A stretch of 64,000 bases of DNA from Chloroflexota bacterium (GTDB taxonomy: Bacteria; Chloroflexota; Dehalococcoidia; Lucifugimonadales; UBA3495), in NCBI GenBank assembly GCA_028875055.1, contig JAPPGG010000043.1, positions 1 through 64,000 of the forward strand, given 5' to 3'. Positions within the stretch are counted from its first letter, which is position 1. Each line of letters opens with the position of its first letter. Of this stretch, positions 18,427-25,904 are shown piece by piece. The position numbers and the translations under genes are program-made. The notes under the pieces are model-generated. The model saw nothing but the letters and a program-made list of their open reading frames with translations. It made no database searches and had not been told where the DNA came from.

Positions 18427-18455
18427 TTGCTGCTTTGGTGGGCCGCACTTATACT
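18427..18455 (+). promoter_or_regulatory. Possible sigma-70 promoter for the anchored protein and bioY
   Basis: TTGCTG at 18427-18432 is followed after 17 bases by TATACT at 18450-18455. The next gene starts at 18695, leaving a leader of about 235 bases in which I see no recognised riboswitch. Confidence 0.35.
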
Positions 18456-18694
18456 CCACAGTGTTCCACCGTTTCGTGAAAGCCGGTGCGCCACGCTTCC
18501 ACCCCTGAACTGGGCAGGCGCGGCAAGGGAAGCTGGCATCCGGGCCGCAACGTTGCCGCCGCAGAAGTCAATGGGTTGCCGGCGCCTTTGCCGCATTGCT
18601 ATCACCGGCACGAGTGGCGAACCGGCGGTGGTACGAGGGCGGCTGCTGGAAGGCAATTGACCGGCAACGCCCCCGGCATACTGGGGAGAGGGCA

Positions 18695-19336
18695 ATGGCC
18701 CACAGCATTAGCACCTATGCCTTCCTGGCCCTGGCGGCGGTCCTGCTGGTGACCGGAGCCGTGGCAACGGTGCGATACCTGATGGACCCTGTCCCGCCGG
18801 ATGCGCCAGTCGGAGTATCGGCGCCGGTTTCCAGGGCCGTTCCTGTCGCTCCCGCGCCGGCAGTGCAATCGCGTCCGGAAACCGGCCCAACCCGCGTAAC
18901 GGTCCGGCCCACTCCCCCGCCGGCGCCGGAGCAGGTCGCGGCCACGCCCTTGCCTCCCGCCACTCCCAACGTGGTAGCAGCCGGTCTGTCGAAGGCGACG
19001 CCCGATTCCGGTGAGGGAGCAGCGACAGCGGGGCCGGGTTCCCCGGAGGGTCCCATGGCCGTCGGCGGTGCAGACCCGGGGGTATCCGTGCCCGTGGGCG
19101 AAGCTGTGGCCCCGCTGGGAGACAGCCTGGTGGTGGCCTGGCACTACATCGATGCCACCGACGAGTTCGTGTATTACGATCCCGAGCTGCCGGATGAAAG
19201 CACCCTCAAGGCCATGACATCAGGGCAAACGTATTTGATTATGGTGGACGAATCCGTTACCGTAGTAATTGACGGGAAGGAACTGCACTTCGTTTGCAAC
19301 GAAAAAACATGCTGGAACACGGTGGTATGGCCGTGA
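18695..19336 (+). CDS. Membrane-anchored Pro/Ala-rich protein with a CWN-type C-terminal module
   Basis: An N-terminal hydrophobic helix (FLALAAVLLVTGAVATV, residues 9-25) is followed by about 110 residues of low-complexity Pro/Ala/Val sequence and then a compact domain of about 75 residues. That domain contains VYYDPELPDESTLKAM, GQTYLIMV and the end CNEKTCWNTVVWP. It is clearly related to the C-terminus of the large exported protein at 21083-23527. The low-complexity part looks like a stalk that holds the module off the membrane. Start 18695 follows GGGGAGAGG. The function is unknown. Confidence 0.7.
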   Translation: MAHSISTYAFLALAAVLLVTGAVATVRYLMDPVPPDAPVGVSAPVSRAVPVAPAPAVQSRPETGPTRVTVRPTPPPAPEQVAATPLPPATPNVVAAGLSKATPDSGEGAATAGPGSPEGPMAVGGADPGVSVPVGEAVAPLGDSLVVAWHYIDATDEFVYYDPELPDESTLKAMTSGQTYLIMVDESVTVVIDGKELHFVCNEKTCWNTVVWP

Positions 19337-19401
19337 TGAGCCGCTGACCCCGGACCCGCTACAGCTCGAACTCCCGATTCTCGAAATCAGGTACAAGCCT
19401 C

Positions 19402-20016
19402 TTGAACATTAGAGCGCAACAGCCCTTGCCGGTGCTGGCCGACGCCGTACTGCCCGCCAGCGAGGGAAGCAGAAGATTCGCCCAGGACGCAGCGCTGGTT
19501 GTGGGAGCCTGTCTCTTCACCGCCCTGCTGGCCCAGGTAAAGATTCCCCTGGGGTTTACCCCGGTACCCATAACCGGCCAGACCTTTGCCGTGCTGGTAG
19601 TCGGCGCGGCCCTGGGCAGCCGGCGGGGCGCGACAGCCATGCTGCTGTACCTGGTAGCCGGTACGTGGCTGCCCTTCTACGCCGGGGGAGCTTCAGGCTT
19701 CGTATTCAGCATTGCATCGGGGGGCTACATAGTAGGCTTTATTCCGGCGGCGTTCGTGGTGGGCTGGCTTTCGGAACAGGGCTGGGACCGCGGGCCCCGG
19801 GTATTGCTGTCCATGCTGGCGGGCAACGTTATTCTCTACGTGCCGGGCCTGCTGTGGCTGGCGACCTTCGCGCCGGCGGAAACCCGCTGGACAACCACGA
19901 TGGAGTGGGGACTGTACCCGTTTATAATTGGTGACGCAATAAAACTGGTGGCGGCATCGCTATTGCTGCCGGTCGCATGGGAAGCTGTGAATTTGGTGAG
20001 GGGGCGAAAACAGTAG
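19402..20016 (+). CDS. bioY: Biotin transporter substrate-binding subunit BioY
   Basis: The 204-residue membrane protein shows the BioY signature: IPLGFTPVPITGQTFAVLV near residues 48-66, LGSRRGATAMLLYLVAGTWLPFYAGG, GYIVGFIPAAFVVGWL, and YPFIIGDAIKLVAAS at the end. BioY is the S-component of the biotin ECF transporter and binds biotin at high affinity. No energy-coupling genes (ecfA, ecfT) are adjacent, so it probably uses shared modules or works alone. The start is TTG 19402, with a weak ribosome site. It is followed after two bases by a metallo-beta-lactamase-fold gene. Confidence 0.9.
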   Translation: MNIRAQQPLPVLADAVLPASEGSRRFAQDAALVVGACLFTALLAQVKIPLGFTPVPITGQTFAVLVVGAALGSRRGATAMLLYLVAGTWLPFYAGGASGFVFSIASGGYIVGFIPAAFVVGWLSEQGWDRGPRVLLSMLAGNVILYVPGLLWLATFAPAETRWTTTMEWGLYPFIIGDAIKLVAASLLLPVAWEAVNLVRGRKQ

Positions 20017-20018
20017 CA

Positions 20019-20663
20019 ATGGAAATCATCTGGCTGGGCCACGCGTGCTTTAGACTCCGTTCCGACGACCTTGTGGTGGTCACCGACCCTTATCCCGGCT
20101 CCATCGGTCTCCGGCCGGAAACCCGGCCCGCCACCGTGGTGACGGTGAGCAACTCCCACCCCAACCACAGTAACCGCCTGGAAGTGGGCGGATCTCCCCG
20201 GATTTTCGATTCCCCGGGGGAGTACGAGTTTTCGGGGATTGCGGCGCGGGGCGTGATGACCAGCCTGAAAGAGGACCAGCCCCAGGGGGAGCGCAACGTG
20301 GCCTACTCCATCGTTATGGACAACGTAAACGTGTGCCACCTGGGGGATATTTCCACGCCACTGACCACCCGCCAGGCGGAGGAACTGCAGCCGGTGGATG
20401 TGCTGCTGGCCCCGGCCGGCGGTGGCTGCACGCTGGACCTGGAACGGATTCTGCAGCTGATGCAGGACCTGGACCCGAAGATTGTGATACCCATGCACTA
20501 CCAGATTCCGGGAGTAACGGAACCCCTGGGCAACCTGGATACTTTCCTGCAATTGATGGGCGTAAGCGATGTGCAGCCCCGGCGCAGCCTGACGGTTACC
20601 ACCGGCAACCTGCCGGCCAACATGCAGGTAACCATCCTGGAGTCAAGGGCGCGCACCGGATAG
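20019..20663 (+). CDS. Metallo-beta-lactamase-fold protein with altered metal motif
   Basis: The 214-residue protein starts MEIIWLGHACFRLRSDDLVVVTDPY, the opening of the small MBL-fold hydrolases related to UPF0173. Where the HxHxDH metal motif is expected it has SNSHPNHSN, so the usual aspartate is asparagine and only two histidines remain. Later elements are present: DSPGEYEFSGI, VCHLGDI, and VIPMHYQIPG with a further histidine. Metal binding may therefore be reduced to one site. It starts at ATG 20019, two bases after bioY stops, so translation is probably coupled. Confidence 0.75.
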   Translation: MEIIWLGHACFRLRSDDLVVVTDPYPGSIGLRPETRPATVVTVSNSHPNHSNRLEVGGSPRIFDSPGEYEFSGIAARGVMTSLKEDQPQGERNVAYSIVMDNVNVCHLGDISTPLTTRQAEELQPVDVLLAPAGGGCTLDLERILQLMQDLDPKIVIPMHYQIPGVTEPLGNLDTFLQLMGVSDVQPRRSLTVTTGNLPANMQVTILESRARTG

Positions 20664-21082
20664 CACAGGGCTATCGCATGAGTGAGTAAATTGTCATTCT
20701 GAGCTTGCCGAAGAATCTAAACTCCTCCCCACCAACTGGCTTTCGGACCCGTAGCGAGGCCGTGGGGAAGGATTTCAGGCCCTTCGGCAAGCTCAGGGCG
20801 ACATAGCTTTGCCTTGTGGACATTAGCCGGCTGCAGGACGAATCTTTCATGCGAAAGGCCCTGCGGGCTAGCAGCTAAACAAGGGTGCAAAGAAGTACGC
20901 GCGGCCGGCACCGTCATTCCGGCCTTGAGCCGGAATCCAGGAAGGTTGCCAAAGGCCAATTGTATAGTGGTGGAGAGTCCCTGGATTCGCTGGACCGCCG
21001 TTCCCATCTTCACGGGAACGGCGGTCTCCTTTTGGGGCCGAAGGCAATGCCGGCATGTCTCGGGGCCGGACGCGCCCGGCCT
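20664..21082. repeat. Gene-free stretch with several palindromic repeats
   Basis: An inverted repeat pairs gtcattctgagcttgccgaag (20692 onward) with cttcggcaagctcagggcgac (ending near 20802). A hairpin gtcattccggccttgagccggaat lies at 20913-20936, and ccgccgttcccatcttcacgggaacggcgg at 20997-21026 forms another. All resemble REP-type extragenic palindromes. No gene, tRNA or clear terminator is visible. The stretch separates the plus-strand MBL gene from the 3' end of the exported protein. Confidence 0.6.
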
Positions 21083-23527
21083 CTACCAGACGATGTGGTT
21101 CCAGCAGTGGCCGTTAAGGCAGGAGAGGTTGCGGGTCCGGCCATTGAGAATAGCCTCCGTAGTTTCTTTCACCAGCGCCAGGTAGGTCTCTCCGGCAACC
21201 AGAAAATTGAGGGTATTCTCCTCGGTGAAAAGGGGATCGTAATAGGTCCAGGCCTTGGTGTCGTTGTTGAAGTGGAATAGTACCTCCAGCCCATCTCCCA
21301 GTTCTGCCAGCCCTTCGGCCACCGGCACAATTGCTCCGGGGGTAACGCCCGGGGGCGCTATCTCGAAGGGGGTGCTGGCGGTTACGCCGGCAATGGTAAC
21401 CTGGACGGTCTGCAGGCCGGGGTCCAGGCCCGGGGCCGTCACCTCAACCGCGAAGTCGCCAAGGGCGTCGGTAGCTATGGAGCCGCCAGGCGTGACGTCA
21501 ATATTCCCGAACAGCACCGAGACCACCCGCACGTGCTTGCGGAAGCCGGAACCAGTCAGGGTGAAGGTGGAGCCGGGCGGTCCAGAAGCGGGCTTGACCT
21601 GCACGACCGCCCCGGGAACTTCGTGGGGGGCCGAGGTTATGACGGTGATACCGCTGTCGTCATTAAATTCGGCCCGGACCCAGTTGGAAGAAGGGGTGGG
21701 CATATTGAGAGGAAGGCGCAACTCCTGAGTGAAATCCCCGTTGGCGTCGGGCTCTGCCGAGGTGATGGCAACGCCGCTGCCAAAGTCGTATATGATGCGA
21801 ACCGAAACGCTGGACCCGTAATCGTTGCGGCTGGGGAAGCCTGTGCCCGTTACTGTCACAATGGAGCCCGGGAGGCCCCAGATGGGGGTCACCCGCAACT
21901 GGCGGGGCGGTACGGTAACCTCCGCGGAACCGGTGCGGCCCCGACTGTCCGTTACTTCCAGAGTGCGCGTCCCGGGGTTCGTGGTGGCCTCGACGATGGG
22001 CAGGTTGACGTGTCCCGACCAGTTGCCGTTGCGGTCCACTTCGGAGCCTCCCGCGCCGTTGTTTAGGCGGGAAGGTTTGAGGACATAGCCGCCAATCTTC
22101 ACCTGGTCAACCACGGTGTCGGGCGAACCGGAGAAACCCAGCCCGGAAAGGGATATCCGCTGGTTGGGAAGAACAGTCTCAGGAAATACCCGCAACAGGG
22201 CCTTGGGCTGGCTGATATCCACGATGACTTCGCCGGAGTAGATACAGTCGTCTTCGGAACAGTCTCCCGCTTCGGTTAGTTCCACCCGCAGGTACTGGCG
22301 GCCCAGGCGGACGCTGTCCGGCACTGGAACGCTGAAGAAAAGCCTCCCCGACCGGCCAACCCTCAGGCTGTCAATTTCCGCGGGGACGCCGCCGATGGTG
22401 ACGGAGGTAATGTCGCCCTCGGGAAAGTCGATAATCTCCACCTGGATGTTGCCCCCGGGGCCCTGCACGGTGTCGGCCAGGACCCTGCCCACCAGTTCCA
22501 GGGCCTGGTCGGCCTCCAGTATTTTCTCCGTGTCCCTGCCCAGGATGATGGTTGAACCGCCAAGGCCGTCCACCGCGTTGATGAAGTTGCAGTTCAGGTC
22601 AGCCTCAACCCCGTTCCAATCTTCGTCAGGGCATTGACCAAAGGTGGGGGAGAATGGGGGCAAGTGTACTACGAAGCTGCAGTAGCCGATGTCGTTGCCT
22701 TCCACCTCAATCCGGCACAGTTCGCTCTCGCCACTGTCCCGCCGGCCGTCCACATTGGCGTCGCGCCAGACAGTCAGGGTATGGCCGTTCTTGAAGCCCC
22801 GGCCAATGACGGTGATCTCCTCGCCCCGGCCGATTTCCTCGTGGCTTAGCTGGATTTCGCGGTCCACCAGCAAGCCAACATCAGCGTCCTCGTCGCCGCC
22901 GGAGGCTGCCACGAAGGCCTTTCTCACCTCCTCCACGGGGTGGGAAGCTTCCACCAGGTTGTCCTCCCCTTCCAGACCCACTTTCCACGAGAAGGCCCCG
23001 CCCTCGGTGGGATTGGTAATGCCCGCTCCCTTCTGGAAGGTAACGGTGACGATTGCCTGGGCGGGGATGTTTACCGGAGTTTCGCCCCTTCGTATGGCAG
23101 GGGTTACTCTGATGACGGTGGGATGACGGGGATCGTCCTGGTCAGTAAGGGAAACATCGGCGGCTGTGCCGCTGCCCCGGTCGACCTCCATCCCGTCCTG
23201 ATCAGCGTCCAAGCAGTACTGGATCCTCACCGCAGGTGGAGCGATGCCCCGGGGCACCCGGATATCTTCGTGCAACTCCATTTTGATGGCGTCGGAAAAG
23301 AAGGTAATTTCGCTGGAGGTCTTGAATTTTACCTCGTAGCTGGCGCTGGTTGCCGGACTGCGGGAGGATGCCTTAACGGTTGGTACGTCAACCTGCTGCC
23401 CCTGACAAGCATCCTGAGCCTCAACGGTGGCCGGCTGGCCGGAAATGGCAAATATGGCAGCCAGAAGGACGAGGACAAGGCCGGCGAGAAACAGGGGAGT
23501 GGCTGCGCCACGGAGGAGCTTAAGCAT
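21083..23527 (-). CDS. Large exported protein with IPT/TIG-like repeats and CWN-type C-terminal module
   Basis: The 814 residues start with a hydrophobic signal segment (LFLAGLVLVLLAAIFAISG, residues 12-30) and a likely cleavage site near VEAQDA. The body contains repeated IPT/TIG-type starts such as ETVLPNQRISLSGLGFSG, IWGLPGSIVTVTGTGFPS and ASGPPGSTFTLTGSGFRK, each heading an Ig-like domain of about 90 residues. Residues 735-814 form a module with WTYYDPLFTEENTL, GETYLALV and CLNGHCWNHIVW, shared with the 18695 protein. No sortase or S-layer anchor motif is seen. It is probably a cell-surface or adhesion protein. The ribosome site upstream of ATG 23527 is weak. Confidence 0.75.
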   Translation of the reverse strand: MLKLLRGAATPLFLAGLVLVLLAAIFAISGQPATVEAQDACQGQQVDVPTVKASSRSPATSASYEVKFKTSSEITFFSDAIKMELHEDIRVPRGIAPPAVRIQYCLDADQDGMEVDRGSGTAADVSLTDQDDPRHPTVIRVTPAIRRGETPVNIPAQAIVTVTFQKGAGITNPTEGGAFSWKVGLEGEDNLVEASHPVEEVRKAFVAASGGDEDADVGLLVDREIQLSHEEIGRGEEITVIGRGFKNGHTLTVWRDANVDGRRDSGESELCRIEVEGNDIGYCSFVVHLPPFSPTFGQCPDEDWNGVEADLNCNFINAVDGLGGSTIILGRDTEKILEADQALELVGRVLADTVQGPGGNIQVEIIDFPEGDITSVTIGGVPAEIDSLRVGRSGRLFFSVPVPDSVRLGRQYLRVELTEAGDCSEDDCIYSGEVIVDISQPKALLRVFPETVLPNQRISLSGLGFSGSPDTVVDQVKIGGYVLKPSRLNNGAGGSEVDRNGNWSGHVNLPIVEATTNPGTRTLEVTDSRGRTGSAEVTVPPRQLRVTPIWGLPGSIVTVTGTGFPSRNDYGSSVSVRIIYDFGSGVAITSAEPDANGDFTQELRLPLNMPTPSSNWVRAEFNDDSGITVITSAPHEVPGAVVQVKPASGPPGSTFTLTGSGFRKHVRVVSVLFGNIDVTPGGSIATDALGDFAVEVTAPGLDPGLQTVQVTIAGVTASTPFEIAPPGVTPGAIVPVAEGLAELGDGLEVLFHFNNDTKAWTYYDPLFTEENTLNFLVAGETYLALVKETTEAILNGRTRNLSCLNGHCWNHIVW

Positions 23528-23756
23528 TACTACACTGGATCAAGGGATGGGAGAACGGACCTTCGGGCTGAAAATAGTGGCCTTTGCGCAGCAATCAGTG
23601 TGCCTCGGTGCAGGACTTGCAGAGCAGCATTCGGGCCTGGGCCCGCCGGAGTCACAGGGACAGGATACATACCAAATGTGAACAAATTATGGAGATGAAT
23701 GCGTGCCGGATAAATTATACACCGAAGACTATTGAGCAAGACGGCGCCTGAAAGGC

Positions 23757-23934
23757 GTAACTGTTCAGACTTGGTGTGCTATTAGGCTGAAAAACCCGTC
23801 GTTCCCACGCAGGCGGGAACCTGGAATCTGTACAAGTGGTGGGTTGGGTAGGGGCGCACGGCCGTGCGCCCCTACGAAGTCGGGGGTATGACGGGGTGTA
23901 TGGGCAGGCAATTCCCTCAGCTCTGAACTGTTAC
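23757..23934 (+). repeat. Interspersed repeat family E copy
   Basis: Inverted ends gtaactgttcaga and ctctgaactgttac bracket 178 bp. The interior has the gttcccacgcaggcgggaac hairpin and the central palindrome ggggcgcacggccgtgcgcccc near 23850. It is the best-preserved member of this family in the window. Confidence 0.7.
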
Positions 23935-24082
23935 CTAAATGGGTCCGCCCCCGAGACAGGTTACAGCAGCTGCCTGCCTGGAGCCTGGCAGGCGCGGAAG
24001 GATTTGAAGCCGAGAGCCGGGGAACGGCAGGGCGGCACTGTCGTGGCCTGCCCGGGGTCCTCCGCTGGTCCTCTGCCGGTCT

Positions 24083-24844
24083 CTAACCGGCGGGCGCGGA
24101 CGCCGCCGCTGGGGAGGGTTCGCCGGCGCCAGCGCTTTCCTGGGGCCCTTCTTCGTAAGCTTGGGACTCGTCGGCTTCTTCGGGCGGGGGTTCGGCGGCG
24201 CCTGGGGATTCCCTTCGGGCCAGAATGCGCCGGCGGCCGGTAATCAGGAGCATCAGATACCCCATCACAATGCGGAGAACGAACTCCAGGGCCACCAGCA
24301 GGACGAATGCATAGAATATCGTCTCCCGGTGGTTGCTTGCATCCCGAATTATCGCCAGAGAATCATCGGCGGCGAAGAAAGAGGCGTCGATGATGAAAAC
24401 ACCCAGCACGGCGAAGGGCAGTATCTTGGACAGGTCACGCGACAGGTCCTCGTGGTAGTAGGCGGTAACGCGAATGGCGCAAACGGTGGCAAGGGCAATC
24501 AGCAGCACGTCGGCGAAGGACCGGTCCTTGGACAGAATGGCCAGAATGAGCGTAAGGACCGCCAGCCAGAAGAAGGCGAAGAAGGGGAACACGACAATAT
24601 ACTTCAGCAGGTAGCCAACGGCGTGGATGAGGCCTCGCACGCCCCGAAAACGCGAGCCTTCGTAGCGGGACAGGTCGAAGGTGAACATGTCCCGAGCCGC
24701 CAGGAACCGGTAGAAATGGAAGATGAAGACGCCGTAAAGGCAGATGCCAATTATGTAAACGCCTACGTTGAACAGAAGGACCAGCCCATCATCCAGGCTG
24801 AGGCCATTGGGGAAGATGAGGTTCAAATAGGAATCGTAATTCAT
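24083..24844 (-). CDS. Multi-pass membrane protein of unknown function
   Basis: About 253 residues from ATG 24844, with five or six hydrophobic helices: GLVLLFNVGVYIIGICLYGV, YIVVFPFFAFFWLAVLTLIL, FADVLLIALATVCAIRV, ILPFAVLGVFIIDASFF and YAFVLLVALEFVLRIVMGYL. An acidic, Ala/Glu/Pro-rich cytosolic tail follows. A GTG five codons upstream (24859) is an alternative start. The layout resembles small bacterial ion-channel-like or stress-membrane proteins, but I find no decisive motif. It is a single minus-strand gene flanked by repeats. Confidence 0.65.
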   Translation of the reverse strand: MNYDSYLNLIFPNGLSLDDGLVLLFNVGVYIIGICLYGVFIFHFYRFLAARDMFTFDLSRYEGSRFRGVRGLIHAVGYLLKYIVVFPFFAFFWLAVLTLILAILSKDRSFADVLLIALATVCAIRVTAYYHEDLSRDLSKILPFAVLGVFIIDASFFAADDSLAIIRDASNHRETIFYAFVLLVALEFVLRIVMGYLMLLITGRRRILARRESPGAAEPPPEEADESQAYEEGPQESAGAGEPSPAAASAPAG

Positions 24845-24965
24845 TACGCCACCACCCACCTGAGGTACTATTGCATTGCGCCAACGGGGCCCGAACCGGC
24901 TACATTACATAACAATGTTATGTTTGCCAGCCTTCCCCGTCAATACGAACTGCGGCCTTAGGAAG

Positions 24966-25302
24966 CTTCCCATTTCAGGTCGTATCGCCCAGGCAGAACG
25001 CTCGAAATGTAGCCAGGACGGGTTTGAAACCATCTGTTCCAACAAATTCAAGCGTAAATAGGTCTATTGGCTACAGGCTTTGTCATTCTGAACGGAGTGA
25101 AGAATCCCAACGGTTTCAGGAAGGACTCATTCCATAGCGCTATTTGGTTGCTTCCTTACCGTTGGGATTCTTCGTCGCTGCACTCCTCAGAATGACAATT
25201 CAAGATGACCTGGGTGTCTTCAGAAACAAACCGGCATAATTAGTTGGAGCAAATGGGGTTTGAGACCCGCCTCTGCCGGCATAAGCCACCTAATCCGCAA
25301 TA
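24966..25302. repeat. Two damaged family B copies (24966-25040 and 25245-25302)
   Basis: The first has ttcccatttcaggtcgtat and agccaggacgggtttgaaacc but loses the second palindrome arm. The second has ggggtttgagacccgcctctgccggcataagccacctaatccgcaa. Between them lies the 120-bp palindrome listed separately. Together with 25388-25904 they make this kilobase the densest repeat region of the window. No gene is supported between 24845 and 25903. Confidence 0.6.
25080..25199. repeat. 120-bp imperfect palindrome
   Basis: The left arm (25080-25114) starts ttgtcattctgaacggagtg and ends atcccaacggt. The right arm (25158-25199) starts accgttgggattcttcg and ends ctcctcagaatgacaa. The arms pair over about 33 positions with one small bulge around a 43-base loop. 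It has the form of a MITE or a large extragenic palindrome. Confidence 0.7.
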
Positions 25303-25387
25303 ATGGTTCGCCCTTAGCGGAAGTGGTGACGGTCATGCCCGGGAAGCCGACGGGATCAGGTATTGCAGCTGGATGCCGGCTCGGCAC

Positions 25388-25487
25388 TCGGCGGGGTTCC
25401 CGCCTTCGCGGGAACGGCGAAATGGTACGCTGGGAGAAGTGGTACGCTGGGAGACTTCAATCTTCAATTTGACGGCAGCCGCCAGTA
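25388..25487 (+). repeat. Truncated copy of the 134-bp TA-flanked element
   Basis: It keeps the core ggcggggttcccgccttcgc plus gggaacggcgaaatgg, and the right end caatttgacggcagccgcc, as in the intact copies at 25771-25904 and 46471-46604. The left inverted end is missing, and a ggtacgctgggaga unit is duplicated inside. Confidence 0.6.
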
Positions 25488-25628
25488 GATCAACCAGATT
25501 GTATTGATGGGTTGGGGCTAAACCGTCGTTCCCGCGAAGGCGGGAACCTCGGCTCAACTTGTAAGATCAGGTTCCCACATGAATGGCGATAGACAAGTGC
25601 CATCCATCACTCCAATAGCGATACACTA

Positions 25629-25771
25629 CTAGTACTCAGTCAAGGCTGTAATGATAGGAAACGACCCGTTCGCTTTGAGCTTGTCGAAAGGCCATCCGCT
25701 GGTGGTTCGACAAGCTCACTAGGAACGGAATTTCGTACAACCCGTTTATTTCTGGCTTGACTACGTACTAG
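25629..25771 (+). repeat. 143-bp element with ctagtac terminal inverted repeats
   Basis: The left end ctagtactcagtcaaggc and the right end (reverse complement ctagtacgtagtcaagcc) match at 16 of 18 positions. The interior has the hairpin cgttcgctttgagcttgtcg pairing with cgacaagctcactaggaacg. Its right end abuts the next element, whose left flanking TA (25769-25770) lies inside this repeat, implying sequential insertion. Confidence 0.65.
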
Positions 25772-25904
25772 GGAGTGTCGTCAAGTTGGCTGGCGATGCT
25801 TGAAAGAGGAGAAATGTTGACTACAGCCCGCGGGGTTCCCGCCTTCGCGGGAACGACGAAATGGGGCGCTGGGAAACTTCAATCTTCGATTTGACGACAG
25901 CCGC
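25771..25904 (+). mobile_element. 134-bp TA-flanked MITE in the stop codon of the histidine kinase gene
   Basis: Terminal inverted repeats of about 17 bp with the common core TGTCGTCAA lie at both ends, and TA dinucleotides flank the element (25769-25770 and 25905-25906). A second copy of exactly the same length is at 46471-46604. The interior carries the ggttcccgccttcgcgggaac hairpin. The TA target and non-coding interior fit an IS630/Tc1-type miniature element. The last element base plus the right-hand TA form the TAG stop of the kinase gene on the minus strand. Confidence 0.7.

Noticed and set aside
21083-23527. Possible S-layer or sortase-anchored protein
   Set aside because: No SLH repeats, LPxTG motif or C-terminal hydrophobic anchor were found. 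Only a signal peptide and IPT/TIG-like repeats are supported.
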